Below are positions 1 through 8,275 of a stretch of DNA of 64,000 nt, piece by piece (within the stretch, counting starts at the first letter, position 1; each line of letters starts with the position of its first letter). Position numbers and translations under genes: made by a program. This stretch comes from Enterobacter asburiae. GTDB lineage: Bacteria > Pseudomonadota > Gammaproteobacteria > Enterobacterales > Enterobacteriaceae. Location of the stretch: positions 2,604,001 to 2,668,000 of the forward strand of contig NZ_AP019632.1 of NCBI RefSeq assembly GCF_007035645.1, written 5' to 3'. The notes below the pieces were generated by a model that worked only from the letters and a program-made list of their open reading frames with translations, was not told where the DNA came from and did not search any database.

Positions 1-223
1 GTACATGCTGGCGCCGGAGCAGCAAACGCATATTCCGTTTATGTTCTGGCTGTCACCGGATTACGCGAAAAACTTTGGCGTCAACGAACAGTGTTTGCGC
101 GACAATGCAGCAAAAAATGCGGTTTCCCAGGACAATTTATTCTCAACCGTATTGGGTATGATGGACGTGAAATCAACGGTTTATCAACCGCAGCTGGATA
201 TACTGAGCGCCTGTCGTCAGTAA
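1..223 (+). CDS. eptA: Phosphoethanolamine transferase, EptA-type, C-terminal fragment
   Basis: Only the last ~73 codons are present; the reading frame is open from base 2 and the gene runs off the left edge. The tail (THIPFMFWLSPDY, then CLRDN and SQDNLFSTVLG) matches the end of the periplasmic sulfatase-fold domain of EptA/Mcr-type enzymes, which transfer phosphoethanolamine from phosphatidylethanolamine to lipid A. The His of THIPFM fits a conserved metal/active-site His of the family. The membrane segments and catalytic Thr are outside the window, so completeness and the exact paralogue cannot be judged. In E. coli the small gene ydhL occupies this place upstream of nemR. Confidence 0.8.
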   Translation, partial: YMLAPEQQTHIPFMFWLSPDYAKNFGVNEQCLRDNAAKNAVSQDNLFSTVLGMMDVKSTVYQPQLDILSACRQ

Positions 224-235
224 ACTCGCTTGCAT

Positions 236-251
236 TAGACCGAACGGTCTA
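236..251. promoter_or_regulatory. NemR operator box
   Basis: A perfect 6+6 inverted repeat, TAGACC-N4-GGTCTA, lies 13 bp before the nemR start. It is identical in form to the known NemR box of E. coli. A possible -35 (TTGCAT, 230-235) and -10 (TAGAGT, 253-258) with 17 bp spacing would place the box exactly in the spacer, fitting autorepression relieved by electrophiles. Confidence 0.85.
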
Positions 252-264
252 TTAGAGTGCGGCC

Positions 265-864
265 ATGAGCAGAAATACTGAACACGATACCCGCGAACAT
301 TTACTGGCAACCGGCGAGCGACTTTGCATGCATCGCGGGTTTACCGGTATGGGGTTGAGCGAGCTATTAAAAACCGCTGAGGTACCGAAGGGGTCGTTTT
401 ATCACTACTTCCGGTCCAAAGAGGCTTTTGGCGTAGCGATGCTGGAGCGTCATTATGCTGGCTACCACCAGCGTCTGGCGACCCACTTTGCGTCGGGTGA
501 AGGTAACTACCGGGATCGTGTTCTGAACTACTATCAGGAAACGCTGAACCAGTTCTGTCAGCAGGGCATTATCAGCGGATGCCTGACAGTTAAGCTGTCT
601 GCAGAAGTGTGCGATCTTTCTGAAGATATGCGCACGGCGATGGATAAAGGTGCCCGCGGCGTTATCGCCCTGCTGGCCCAGGCGCTGGAGAAAGGCCGCG
701 ATGAAAAAACGCTGGCCTTTTCCGGCGAGCCGTTAACCCAGGCGCAGGTGTTATATGCGCTCTGGCTAGGCGCTAACCTGCAGGCAAAAATTTCGCGCAG
801 TGCCGTTCCGCTGGAAAGCGCGCTGGCACATGTGAAAAACAGCATTACTGCGCCTGGCATTTAA
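265..864 (+). CDS. nemR: TetR-family electrophile-sensing repressor NemR
   Basis: 199 aa. The N-terminal TetR HTH (about residues 8-55, with [16 protein letters not shown]) is followed by a ligand/sensor domain. Cys106 (GCLTVK) sits at the position of the redox-sensing Cys106 of E. coli NemR, which reacts with hypochlorite, methylglyoxal and quinones and releases the DNA. It represses itself and nemA/gloA through the box at 236-251. No strong Shine-Dalgarno is seen before the ATG. A terminator-like hairpin overlaps its stop codon, so nemA may be partly uncoupled from it. Confidence 0.93.
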   Translation: MSRNTEHDTREHLLATGERLCMHRGFTGMGLSELLKTAEVPKGSFYHYFRSKEAFGVAMLERHYAGYHQRLATHFASGEGNYRDRVLNYYQETLNQFCQQGIISGCLTVKLSAEVCDLSEDMRTAMDKGARGVIALLAQALEKGRDEKTLAFSGEPLTQAQVLYALWLGANLQAKISRSAVPLESALAHVKNSITAPGI

Positions 865-880
865 CAGGCGTTTTTATTTA
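851..880 (+). terminator. Terminator-like hairpin in the nemR-nemA junction
   Basis: A CGCCTG/CAGGCG stem (851-856 with 865-870), with the nemR stop codon in its loop, is followed directly by TTTTTATTTA. It looks like a weak intrinsic terminator or attenuator inside the nemRA operon. Confidence 0.5.
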
Positions 881-917
881 CCCAATAACTAGTCGACTGG
901 TCTACTCAGGAGTCTTT

Positions 918-2015
918 ATGTCAGCTGAAAAATTATTTACCCCATTAAAAGTGGGTGCCGTCACTGCGCCTAACCGCGTGTTTATGGCTCCGCTTACCCG
1001 CCTGCGCAGCATTGAGCCGGGCGACATCCCAACCCCACTGATGGGTGAATACTATCGTCAGCGCGCAAGCTCTGGCCTGATCATCACGGAAGCCACGCAG
1101 ATTTCCGCTCAGGCTAAAGGGTATGCGGGTGCGCCGGGTCTTCACAGCCCGGAGCAGATCGCCGCATGGCAGAAAATCACCGCGGGCGTTCACGCTGAAG
1201 AGGGTCGCATTGCGGTCCAGCTGTGGCATACCGGTCGTATCTCTCACAGCAGCATTCAGCCTGGCGGCCAGGCTCCGGTCTCCGCTTCGGCCCTGAGCGC
1301 AAATACCCGTACGTCCCTGCGTGATGAAAACGGCAATGCGATCCGCGTGGATACCTCTATGCCGCGCGCGCTTGAGCTGGATGAAATTCCGGGTATCGTG
1401 AACGACTTCCGCCAGGCCGTGGCCAACGCTCGTGAAGCCGGTTTTGACCTGATTGAGCTGCACTCCGCGCACGGCTACCTGCTGCACCAGTTCCTGTCAC
1501 CGTCTTCTAACCACCGCACCGACCAGTACGGCGGCAGCGTCGAAAACCGCGCTCGCCTGGTGCTGGAAGTGGTTGACGCCGTATGCCAGGAGTGGAGCCC
1601 GGATCGTATAGGGATCCGCGTCTCCCCAATCGGTTCTTTCCAGAACGTCGACAACGGTCCGAACGAAGAAGCCGATGCCCTGTATCTGATCGAAGAACTG
1701 GCTAAGCGTGGCATCGCCTATCTGCACATGTCCGAGCCGGACTGGGCTGGCGGTAAGCCTTACACGGACGCTTTCCGTCAGAAAGTGCGCGAGCGTTTCC
1801 ACGGGGTGATCATCGGTGCGGGGGCTTATACCCCGGAGAAAGCCGAAGACCTGATCGGCAAAGGGCTGATCGATGCCGTCGCGTTTGGCCGCGACTACAT
1901 CGCCAACCCGGATCTGGTTGCCCGTCTGCAGAAAAAAGCGGCCCTGAATCCGCAGCGCCCGGAAAGCTTCTACGGCGGCGGCGCGGAAGGCTACACCGAC
2001 TACCCTTCTCTGTAA
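918..2015 (+). CDS. nemA: N-ethylmaleimide reductase NemA (Old Yellow Enzyme family)
   Basis: 365 aa, the normal length of NemA. It is an FMN-dependent, NADPH-using TIM-barrel reductase of activated alkenes, maleimides and nitro compounds, and removes reactive electrophiles in the cytoplasm. Visible family signatures are the N-terminal barrel start ([20 protein letters not shown]), the substrate-binding His pair in [16 protein letters not shown] (about residues 178-192) and the FMN phosphate loop near [14 protein letters not shown] follows a good SD (CAGGAGTC). A GGTCTA half-site lies just upstream (899-904), resembling half of the NemR box. Confidence 0.94.
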   Translation: MSAEKLFTPLKVGAVTAPNRVFMAPLTRLRSIEPGDIPTPLMGEYYRQRASSGLIITEATQISAQAKGYAGAPGLHSPEQIAAWQKITAGVHAEEGRIAVQLWHTGRISHSSIQPGGQAPVSASALSANTRTSLRDENGNAIRVDTSMPRALELDEIPGIVNDFRQAVANAREAGFDLIELHSAHGYLLHQFLSPSSNHRTDQYGGSVENRARLVLEVVDAVCQEWSPDRIGIRVSPIGSFQNVDNGPNEEADALYLIEELAKRGIAYLHMSEPDWAGGKPYTDAFRQKVRERFHGVIIGAGAYTPEKAEDLIGKGLIDAVAFGRDYIANPDLVARLQKKAALNPQRPESFYGGGAEGYTDYPSL

Positions 2016-2030
2016 TCTCGCCATTGTTCA

Positions 2031-2060
2031 TTGATAGCGGCGATACTTCGCCGCTATACT
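2031..2060 (+). promoter_or_regulatory. Putative gloA promoter with embedded 10-bp inverted repeat
   Basis: TTGATA (2031-2036) and TATACT (2055-2060) are separated by 18 bp and form a plausible sigma-70 promoter 56 bp before gloA. A perfect 10-bp inverted repeat with a 4-base loop (2034-2043/2048-2057) fills the spacer. It lacks a T-run, so it is less likely to be a nemA terminator than an operator, but either is possible. Confidence 0.55.
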
Positions 2061-2115
2061 AAAACATCGTTTCTGTTCAAAAAGACAGTCTATTCCATTG
2101 GTTAATGAGGAAATT

Positions 2116-2523
2116 ATGCGCCTACTTCACACCATGCTGCGCGTTGGCGATCTGCAACGTTCCATTGATTTCTACACTAACGTCCTAGGCATGAAGCTGC
2201 TGCGCACCAGCGAAAACCCGGAATACAAATACTCGCTGGCGTTCGTGGGTTACGGCCCGGAAACGGATGAAGCGGTGATCGAGCTGACCTACAACTGGGG
2301 CGTGGACAGCTATGAGCTGGGCACCGCCTACGGCCACATCGCGCTGGAAGTGGACAACGCGGCCGAAGCGTGTGAACGCATTCGCAGCAACGGCGGTAAC
2401 GTTACGCGCGAAGCGGGTCCGGTAAAAGGTGGTACCACCGTGATTGCGTTCGTGGAAGATCCGGACGGTTACAAAATCGAACTGATTGAAGCCAAAGACG
2501 CGGGTCGCGGTCTGGGCAACTGA
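2116..2523 (+). CDS. gloA: Lactoylglutathione lyase (glyoxalase I)
   Basis: 135 aa, the E. coli length. It converts the methylglyoxal-glutathione hemithioacetal to S-lactoylglutathione in the cytosol. All four metal (Ni) ligands of the bacterial enzyme are in place: His5 (MRLLHTML), Glu56 (VIELTYNWG), His74 (GHIAL) and Glu122 (KIELIEA). The start at 2116 is chosen over an in-frame GTG at 2098 because it follows GAGGA and gives the family N-terminus. Its position behind nemRA fits shared induction by reactive aldehydes, with its own promoter also likely. Confidence 0.96.
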   Translation: MRLLHTMLRVGDLQRSIDFYTNVLGMKLLRTSENPEYKYSLAFVGYGPETDEAVIELTYNWGVDSYELGTAYGHIALEVDNAAEACERIRSNGGNVTREAGPVKGGTTVIAFVEDPDGYKIELIEAKDAGRGLGN

Positions 2524-2618
2524 TCCCTCAGGGCGCAACATGCGCCCGTAGTTTTACTGCATCACCCTGCAAAATTTGCCATAATGCGCTCTGCTTTTTC
2601 CCCTTGTAAGAGACCCTG

Positions 2619-3269
2619 ATGTCCGATAACGCTCAATTTAGCGGTCTGTGCGACCGTTTTCGTGGTTTTTATCCCGTTGTCATTGATGTAGAAACAGCCG
2701 GATTTAACGCTAAAACCGATGCGCTGCTCGAAATTGCCGCCATCACGCTGAAGATGGATGAACAGGGCTGGCTTACACCGGACACCACGCTGCATTTCCA
2801 CGTTGAACCTTTCGAAGGGGCAAACCTACAGCCGGAAGCGCTGGCGTTTAACGGTATCGATCCGCATAACCCGCTGCGTGGTGCAGTCAGTGAATATGAT
2901 GCGCTGCACGCCATTTTTAAAATGGTGCGTAAAGGCATGAAAGAGAGTAACTGCAGCCGCGCCATCATGGTGGCCCATAACGCCACCTTCGATCACAGCT
3001 TTACCATGGCCGCCGCGGAGCGCGCCGCGCTCAAACGCAACCCCTTCCATCCTTTTGTGACCTTCGACACCGCCGCGCTGAGCGGCCTGGCTCTGGGACA
3101 AACGGTGTTATCTAAAGCCTGCATCACGGCGGGTATACCTTTTGACGGCACGCAGGCGCATTCCGCTTTATACGACACGGAGCGCACCGCAGAGCTGTTC
3201 TGTGAGATCGTCAACCGCTGGAAGCGTCTGGGCGGCTGGCCGCTGCCGATGGGCGACAGCGAAGAATAA
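2619..3269 (+). CDS. rnt: Ribonuclease T
   Basis: 216 aa. A DEDDh-family 3'-5' exoribonuclease that trims tRNA (end turnover), 5S and 23S rRNA and other stable RNAs as a homodimer. The exonuclease motifs are visible: VIDVETAGF (Exo I, near residue 23), HNATFDHSF (Exo II) and [10 protein letters not shown] (Exo III with the catalytic His). It is convergent with grxD. In E. coli K-12 the large helicase gene lhr lies between rnt and grxD; here they are only 44 bp apart. Confidence 0.96.
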   Translation: MSDNAQFSGLCDRFRGFYPVVIDVETAGFNAKTDALLEIAAITLKMDEQGWLTPDTTLHFHVEPFEGANLQPEALAFNGIDPHNPLRGAVSEYDALHAIFKMVRKGMKESNCSRAIMVAHNATFDHSFTMAAAERAALKRNPFHPFVTFDTAALSGLALGQTVLSKACITAGIPFDGTQAHSALYDTERTAELFCEIVNRWKRLGGWPLPMGDSEE

Positions 3270-3300
3270 AAAAAAGCGACCTTATCAGGTCGCTTTTTTA
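3268..3300. terminator. Bidirectional intrinsic terminator between rnt and grxD
   Basis: AAAAAGCGACCT-TATC-AGGTCGCTTTTTT forms a 12-bp stem with A and T tracts on both sides, placed between two convergent genes so that it can serve both. Confidence 0.9.
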
Positions 3301-3313
3301 TTTGCGCAGAAAA

Positions 3314-3661
3314 TTACTCTGCGTCCGGCTCTTCAGTTTTGTACTTCGCCGCCGTCTCTTTGATCAGCTGCTGCAGTTCGCCGCGCTGATACATTTCAAT
3401 CAGGATATCGCAGCCGCCAACCAGCTCACCGTCTACCCACAGCTGTGGGAAAGTCGGCCAGTTAGCGTACTTAGGCAGCTCAGCGCGGATGTCCGGGTTC
3501 TGCAGGATATCAACGTAAGCAAAACGCTCACCACAGGCTGACAGCGCCTGAACCGCTTGCGCGGAGAAGCCGCAGCTTGGCAGCTTCGGAGAACCTTTCA
3601 TATACAGCAGAATCGGGTTTTCAGCGATCTGGCGCTGGATTTTTTCAATAGTGGTGCTCAT
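3314..3661 (-). CDS. grxD: Monothiol glutaredoxin GrxD (Grx4)
   Basis: 115 aa. It carries the CGFS active site (KLPSCGFSAQAVQ, Cys30) of monothiol glutaredoxins, which bind a [2Fe-2S] cluster with glutathione and hand it to apo-proteins or BolA partners. Conserved glutathione-binding elements follow (WPTFPQLWVDGELVGGCDI). Monocistronic and convergent with rnt. Confidence 0.96.
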   Translation of the reverse strand: MSTTIEKIQRQIAENPILLYMKGSPKLPSCGFSAQAVQALSACGERFAYVDILQNPDIRAELPKYANWPTFPQLWVDGELVGGCDILIEMYQRGELQQLIKETAAKYKTEEPDAE

Positions 3662-3999
3662 GTCTTGCTTCCTTTAACTTCTGTTACGGCATTCGTCTGA
3701 CATTGTAGCGGTTCAGACTGGCATCGGAAAATAACATTTTTGTCACGTTTATACATTCTACCCCGAGTCACGAAAAGTTGCATTGCAAATGGTGTTTACC
3801 CCTGCGGCAGTCAGGGTTTTGCTTAGGGAGTGGGCAAATGTACGACAGAACGATGAATTTTTTTGCACTTGCTAACGAAACACGATTGTAGATTGAAAAA
3901 TGCTATTAACTTTCTGGGTTTTTATAGATTAGAATCGACGGGCTTTGTAAATCACACGCGGGTATTATTGATGACCTGCATTTATCAGGGGACTGCCCA
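3662..3999. other. Intergenic region grxD/mepH, divergent promoters
   Basis: 338 bases, AT-rich, without a convincing ORF. A possible mepH promoter is TTAACT (3906-3911) with TAGAAT (3930-3935), 18 bp apart. The start signal AGGGGA is close to the GTG of mepH. I see no RNA gene here. Confidence 0.5.
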
Positions 4000-4773
4000 G
4001 TGGCGCGGATAAATAAAATCTCGATCACGCTCTGTGCTTTACTGTTTACTTCACTCACTTTCACGCCAGTGGCAAACGCCTCTCAGCAGGCGCGGCATTC
4101 TGCTGTACAAAAAAACCATCTTGTGAAAGCCACAGAACGTAAGAAAAAAACCACCGCTAAGAACGACAAGAAAAAAACACCGGCTCAGACGAAACAGACA
4201 GCTTCCAGCAAGACGAAAACAAAACCTTCCCGCACTGCCCACTCCGCCAAAAGTAAAGCTTCGCAAACCGCCGCTAACCTCGTTACTGAAAAATGCATCA
4301 CGCGTAAAGGCCACAAGGCGAAATGCACGAAGGTCACGAAAATAGCGGAAGTGCATAAAGTGCGCGTACAAAAAGCGCAAAAAACCGCGATGAACAAACT
4401 GATGGGGCAGATTGGCAAACCTTATCACTGGGGTGGCAGCTCGCCGCGTACCGGCTTTGACTGCAGCGGCCTCGTCTATTACGCCTATAAAGATCTGGTC
4501 AAATTCCGCATTCCTCGTACCGCCAATGAGATGTACCACCTGCGCGATGCCTCACCGGTTGACCGCGGTGAGCTGGAAAACGGCGATCTGGTGTTCTTCC
4601 GCACCCAGGGTCGCGGCACGGCTGACCACGTCGGCGTGTATGTCGGCAACGGGAAATTCATCCAGTCTCCCCGTAGCGGCCAGGATATTCAGATCACTTC
4701 TCTCAGTGAAGACTACTGGGTACGTCACTACGTCGGCGCGCGTCGCGTGATGACGCCAAAAACCATTCGCTAA
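4000..4773 (+). CDS. mepH: Murein DD-endopeptidase MepH (NlpC/P60)
   Basis: 257 aa, GTG start after AGGGGA, as in the E. coli gene. A signal peptide (residues 1 to ~27, ending PVANAS) precedes a long Lys/Thr/Ser-rich linker (~30-125) and a C-terminal NlpC/P60 peptidase domain. Catalytic Cys is in [12 protein letters not shown]; the His is in [11 protein letters not shown]. MepH cleaves D-Ala-mDAP cross-links in the periplasm to let new glycan strands be inserted during growth. The basic linker may hold the enzyme to the wall (inference). Confidence 0.93.
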   Translation: MARINKISITLCALLFTSLTFTPVANASQQARHSAVQKNHLVKATERKKKTTAKNDKKKTPAQTKQTASSKTKTKPSRTAHSAKSKASQTAANLVTEKCITRKGHKAKCTKVTKIAEVHKVRVQKAQKTAMNKLMGQIGKPYHWGGSSPRTGFDCSGLVYYAYKDLVKFRIPRTANEMYHLRDASPVDRGELENGDLVFFRTQGRGTADHVGVYVGNGKFIQSPRSGQDIQITSLSEDYWVRHYVGARRVMTPKTIR

Positions 4774-4813
4774 CCCCTGCCCTGCCGCATCCGTGGCAGG
4801 GTAAGTTCCTCTT

Positions 4814-4840
4814 TTGCATACCCTTTCAATTTGCTATCCT
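4814..4840 (+). promoter_or_regulatory. Putative sodB promoter
   Basis: TTGCAT (4814-4819) and TATCCT (4835-4840) lie ~55 bp before sodB; the spacer of 15 bp is short. In E. coli the sodB leader is the target of the Fur-controlled sRNA RyhB around the ribosome binding site; the same GGAGAG...ATG context is kept here. Confidence 0.45.
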
Positions 4841-4895
4841 GTCCATGTTGTCTGTGTGGTTATTGGCAACACAAAATACAATAAGGAGAGAAGCA

Positions 4896-5477
4896 ATGTC
4901 GTTCGAATTACCTGCACTACCGTATGCAAAAGACGCCCTGGCACCGCACATTTCTGCGGAAACCCTGGAATATCACTACGGCAAGCATCACCAGACGTAC
5001 GTCACCAACCTGAACAATCTAATCAAGGGCACCGATTTTGAAGGCAAAACGCTGGAAGAGATCGTCCGCAGCTCAGAGGGTGGCGTCTTTAACAACGCCG
5101 CTCAGGTGTGGAACCACACCTTCTACTGGCACTGCCTGGCGCCAAATGCCGGCGGTGAACCTGTCGGTGAACTGGCTACCGCTATCAATGCCGCATTTGG
5201 CAGCTTCGCGGATTTCAAAGCGAAATTTACCGATGCAGCCATCAAGAACTTCGGTTCTGGCTGGACGTGGCTGGTTAAAGAGGCGGATGGCAAACTGGCT
5301 ATCGTGTCCACCTCTAACGCGGGTACCCCGCTGACCACCAGCGCGAAGCCGCTGATGACCGTGGACGTGTGGGAGCACGCTTACTACATTGACTACCGCA
5401 ACGCGCGTCCGAACTACCTGGAGCACTTCTGGGCACTGGTTAACTGGGACTTTGTCGCGAAGAACTTCGCCGCGTAA
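4896..5477 (+). CDS. sodB: Superoxide dismutase [Fe]
   Basis: 193 aa, exact length of FeSOD. It dismutates superoxide to peroxide and oxygen in the cytoplasm. Metal ligands are present: His27 (EYHYGKHH), His74 (WNHTFYWH) and the Asp and His of [17 protein letters not shown]. The start at 4896 follows ATAAGGAGAG and gives the family N-terminus [10 protein letters not shown]; an upstream in-frame extension is not used. Iron-dependent control by RyhB is expected from E. coli. Confidence 0.97.
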   Translation: MSFELPALPYAKDALAPHISAETLEYHYGKHHQTYVTNLNNLIKGTDFEGKTLEEIVRSSEGGVFNNAAQVWNHTFYWHCLAPNAGGEPVGELATAINAAFGSFADFKAKFTDAAIKNFGSGWTWLVKEADGKLAIVSTSNAGTPLTTSAKPLMTVDVWEHAYYIDYRNARPNYLEHFWALVNWDFVAKNFAA

Positions 5478-5480
5478 GAG

Positions 5481-5513
5481 ACACGCAGAAGGGTTCGCCC
5501 TTCTGCGTTTTTG
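5481..5513 (+). terminator. sodB intrinsic terminator
   Basis: An 11-bp perfect stem ACGCAGAAGGG/CCCTTCTGCGT with a TTCG tetraloop, followed by a T tract; it ends just before the stop codon of the convergent ydhP. Confidence 0.93.
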
Positions 5514-5515
5514 GT

Positions 5516-6682
5516 TTACTCCGCAGCGCAGGCTGCTTCAGGCTGTTTACGACCCGACATCATCACCAGCAGCAGGCCGAGCGCGGCAATAATCGCCCCC
5601 ATCACCGGCACAAAGCTGTACCCCAGACCACCTGAAATCACGGCCCCACCGGCCGCCGCGCCCAGGGCATTACCCAGGTTAAACGCACCGATATTCACGG
5701 AAGATGAAAGTCCCGGCGCCTCGTGCGCGACACGCATCACGCGCATCTGCAGCGGCGGCACCACGGCGAAAGTGGCGGCTCCCCAGACGACCATCGCAAT
5801 CGCGGCCCCAAACTCATTGCGCGCCAGCCACGGAATAGCAACCATTATGACAATCAGCAGGGTTAAGAAGCCCTTCAGCGTCCCGCTCACGGAACGGTCG
5901 GCAAATTTCCCGCCGAGATAGTTGCCGATCGAGAAGCCCACGCCAATCAGCACCAGCATCGCGGTAACGAAGAGAGGCGTTGCGTGGGTGATATCATGCA
6001 GTACCGGTGAAATATAGGTGTAGAGGGTAAACATCGCCCCTGCCCCCAGCACGGTGGTGAGCAGCGCGGAGAGCACCTGCGGGCGCATCAGCACCGCCAG
6101 TTCTTTACGCACTTCCGGACGTTCTCCGGCATTGCCTTTCGGCAGGGAGAAGAACAGCGCCACCATTGCAACCACGCCCAGCCCGGCCGTCGCCAGGAAA
6201 GACATACGCCAGCCGATCGCTTCTCCCAGCCAGGTTGCCGCAGGCACCCCGCCGATATTGGCAATCGTCAGCCCCATAAACATGGTTGCCACGGCGCTCG
6301 CCTGCTTGTGTTTTGGCACCACGCTGGCAGCCACGACCGATCCCAGCCCAAAGAACGCGCCGTGGTTAAGGCTGGTCAGAATGCGCGACAGCATCAATGT
6401 GGTGTAGTCCGGCGCAATGGCCGAAAGCACGTTGCCTAGGGTGAAAATCGCCATCAGGAAAATCAGCGCATTGCGGCGCGCGCGGTGTGAAAGAAGAAGC
6501 GTCATCAGCGGCGCCCCGACCATCACGCCGATAGCGTAGGCGCTGATTAACATCCCTGCCGCAGGGATAGAGACATCTACGCCCCGGGCAATAACAGGCA
6601 GTAACCCCATCGGGGAGAATTCAGTGGTGCCAATCCCAAAAGCGCCAATCGCCAGGGCCAGCAGGGGAAAATTGATTTTCAT
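5516..6682 (-). CDS. ydhP: MFS efflux transporter YdhP
   Basis: 388 aa with about 12 hydrophobic segments. The drug/H+ antiporter-1 group is indicated by the N-terminal MKINFPLLALAIGAFGIGTTEF and by a charged loop (LLLSHRARRNAL) after TM2. It belongs to the AraJ/YdhP-type exporters of the inner membrane; the physiological substrate is not known. Convergent with sodB and followed upstream by ynhF and purR, the E. coli order. Confidence 0.9.
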   Translation of the reverse strand: MKINFPLLALAIGAFGIGTTEFSPMGLLPVIARGVDVSIPAAGMLISAYAIGVMVGAPLMTLLLSHRARRNALIFLMAIFTLGNVLSAIAPDYTTLMLSRILTSLNHGAFFGLGSVVAASVVPKHKQASAVATMFMGLTIANIGGVPAATWLGEAIGWRMSFLATAGLGVVAMVALFFSLPKGNAGERPEVRKELAVLMRPQVLSALLTTVLGAGAMFTLYTYISPVLHDITHATPLFVTAMLVLIGVGFSIGNYLGGKFADRSVSGTLKGFLTLLIVIMVAIPWLARNEFGAAIAMVVWGAATFAVVPPLQMRVMRVAHEAPGLSSSVNIGAFNLGNALGAAAGGAVISGGLGYSFVPVMGAIIAALGLLLVMMSGRKQPEAACAAE

Positions 6683-6845
6683 GCGTCAACTCCGGATGCC
6701 GTGTCATGTGGTGACACAGAACAAAGAAGCAGAAAGCATGACATCAATCACAAAAAATGAGAAGTTAACAAAATGGCAAAAGATTTTTGCCAGAGAAGTA
6801 ACAATCCGGGGAGTCGGGAGGGAGAAGGCTCTCCCTCCGCGTAAA

Positions 6846-6935
6846 TCAGTGCAGCGCAGCCGTCAGACCGGCCGCAACAATCAGAGCCAGCACAACAACG
6901 GTGGTGAACAGCGAAAACTTAAGATCGGAACTCAT
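6846..6935 (-). CDS. ynhF: Small inner-membrane protein YnhF
   Basis: 29 aa, too short for ordinary gene finding. The product starts MSSDLKFSLFTTVVVLAL and ends GLTAALH, a near match to E. coli YnhF, a single-pass membrane microprotein known to keep its formyl-methionine. A very strong SD (AAAAGGAG) precedes the ATG. It sits between purR and ydhP exactly as in E. coli. Function unknown. Confidence 0.9.
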   Translation of the reverse strand: MSSDLKFSLFTTVVVLALIVAAGLTAALH

Positions 6936-7232
6936 CAATTTTTCTCCTTTTAATCCCCACACGAAAAGTGAGCTTGCTCATTTTTGCACAGATTACGTCA
7001 AAAATCTTCCTGGATTTATACTGATAACCACTTTACCTCTTCCCCTTTTCATCAAGATAGGACAAAATTCCACGCTAAATTTATTAGCGTACCGGCCATT
7101 GACCCCCTCCTGACGTCCCGTGTCGTTTTCCCGGCGTGCCGCAATTCAAGATTGCGAGATAAGGGTGAGAGAAGGCAAACGTTTACCTTCAAGTTTTTCA
7201 GGAGCTTAGGATATGGTCTGGAGTGACATTTA
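6936..7232. other. purR upstream region
   Basis: Nearly 300 bases without a gene. It holds the ynhF SD on the minus side and the purR operator O1 at 7173-7188. I see nothing else that I can name. Confidence 0.6.
7173..7188. promoter_or_regulatory. PurR operator O1
   Basis: AGGCAAACGTTTACCT is an almost symmetric PUR box (core GCAAACGTTTnC) 45 bp before purR. It corresponds to the first autoregulatory operator of E. coli purR. Confidence 0.85.
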
Positions 7233-8258
7233 ATGGCAACAATTAAAGACGTAGCAAAACGCGCAAACGTTTCCACTACAACCGTATCACATGTAATTAA
7301 CAAAACCCGCTTTGTGGCGGAAGAGACGCGCAACGCCGTCTGGGCAGCGATCAAAGAGCTGCACTATTCGCCAAGTGCGGTTGCGCGTAGCCTCAAGGTT
7401 AATCACACCAAATCCATTGGATTGCTGGCGACCAGCAGTGAAGCGGCCTATTTTGCCGAGATCATTGAAGCGGTCGAAAAGAACTGCTTCCAGAAAGGCT
7501 ATACCCTGATTCTGGGCAACGCGTGGAACAGCATTGAAAAACAGCGTGCCTACCTGTCGATGATGGCGCAAAAGCGCGTTGATGGCCTGCTGGTGATGTG
7601 TTCCGAGTACCCGGAATCCGTGCTGTCGATGCTGGAAGAGTATCGCCATATTCCGATGGTGGTGATGGACTGGGGCGAAGCGCGCGCAGACTTTACCGAT
7701 TCCGTTATCGATAACGCCTTTGAAGGCGGCTATATGGCCGGTCGTTATCTGATCGAACGCGGTCACCGCGAGATTGGCGTGATCCCCGGTCCGCTGGAGC
7801 GCAACACCGGCGCGGGCCGTCTGGCCGGTTTTATGAAAGCGATGGAAGAAGCGTTGATCAACGTGCCGGAAAACTGGATTGTGCAGGGCGACTTTGAGCC
7901 GGAATCGGGCTACCGCGCGATGCAGCAGATCGTCTCCCAGCCGCACCGTCCGACCGCCGTGTTCTGCGGGGGCGACATCATGGCCATGGGCGCGCTCTGC
8001 GCTGCCGACGAGCTGGGCCTGCGCGTACCGCAGGATATTTCCGTGATCGGCTATGACAACGTGCGTAACGCGCGTTTCTTCACCCCGGCGCTGACCACCA
8101 TTCACCAGCCGAAAGATTCGCTGGGCGAAACGGCCTTCAATATGCTAATGGACAGGATCGTCAACAAGCGCGAAGAGTCGCAGTCTATTGAAGTTCACCC
8201 GCGTCTTATCGAACGCCGTTCCGTTGCGGATGGTCCGTTCCGCGACTACCGTCGTTAA
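7233..8258 (+). CDS. purR: Purine repressor PurR (LacI family)
   Basis: 341 aa, full length. N-terminal LacI-type HTH ([20 protein letters not shown], residues 3-22) and hinge helix, then a periplasmic-binding-protein-like domain that binds hypoxanthine or guanine as co-repressor. It represses purine and pyrimidine nucleotide synthesis genes. The gene carries one operator upstream (7173) and one inside its own first codons (7261), as in E. coli. It is convergent with punR, whose stop codon is only 17 bp away. Confidence 0.97.
   Translation: MATIKDVAKRANVSTTTVSHVINKTRFVAEETRNAVWAAIKELHYSPSAVARSLKVNHTKSIGLLATSSEAAYFAEIIEAVEKNCFQKGYTLILGNAWNSIEKQRAYLSMMAQKRVDGLLVMCSEYPESVLSMLEEYRHIPMVVMDWGEARADFTDSVIDNAFEGGYMAGRYLIERGHREIGVIPGPLERNTGAGRLAGFMKAMEEALINVPENWIVQGDFEPESGYRAMQQIVSQPHRPTAVFCGGDIMAMGALCAADELGLRVPQDISVIGYDNVRNARFFTPALTTIHQPKDSLGETAFNMLMDRIVNKREESQSIEVHPRLIERRSVADGPFRDYRR
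7261..7276. promoter_or_regulatory. PurR operator O2 inside purR
   Basis: GCGCAAACGTTTCCAC is a second PUR box, located within codons 10-15 of purR. It matches the intragenic operator of the E. coli gene, where bound PurR acts as a roadblock. Confidence 0.8.
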
Positions 8259-8275
8259 TCGCTTTACGGGGCCAG

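Noticed and set aside
886..904. A second complete NemR box before nemA
   Set aside because: Only the GGTCTA half agrees; the left half (CTAGTC) does not fit TAGACC. Kept only as a half-site remark.
6817..6838. GGAGGGAG/CTCCCTCC hairpin after ynhF as an intrinsic terminator
   Set aside because: An 8-bp stem is clear, but neither strand has a T tract next to it. It may be a transcript-end structure, but I could not support the call.
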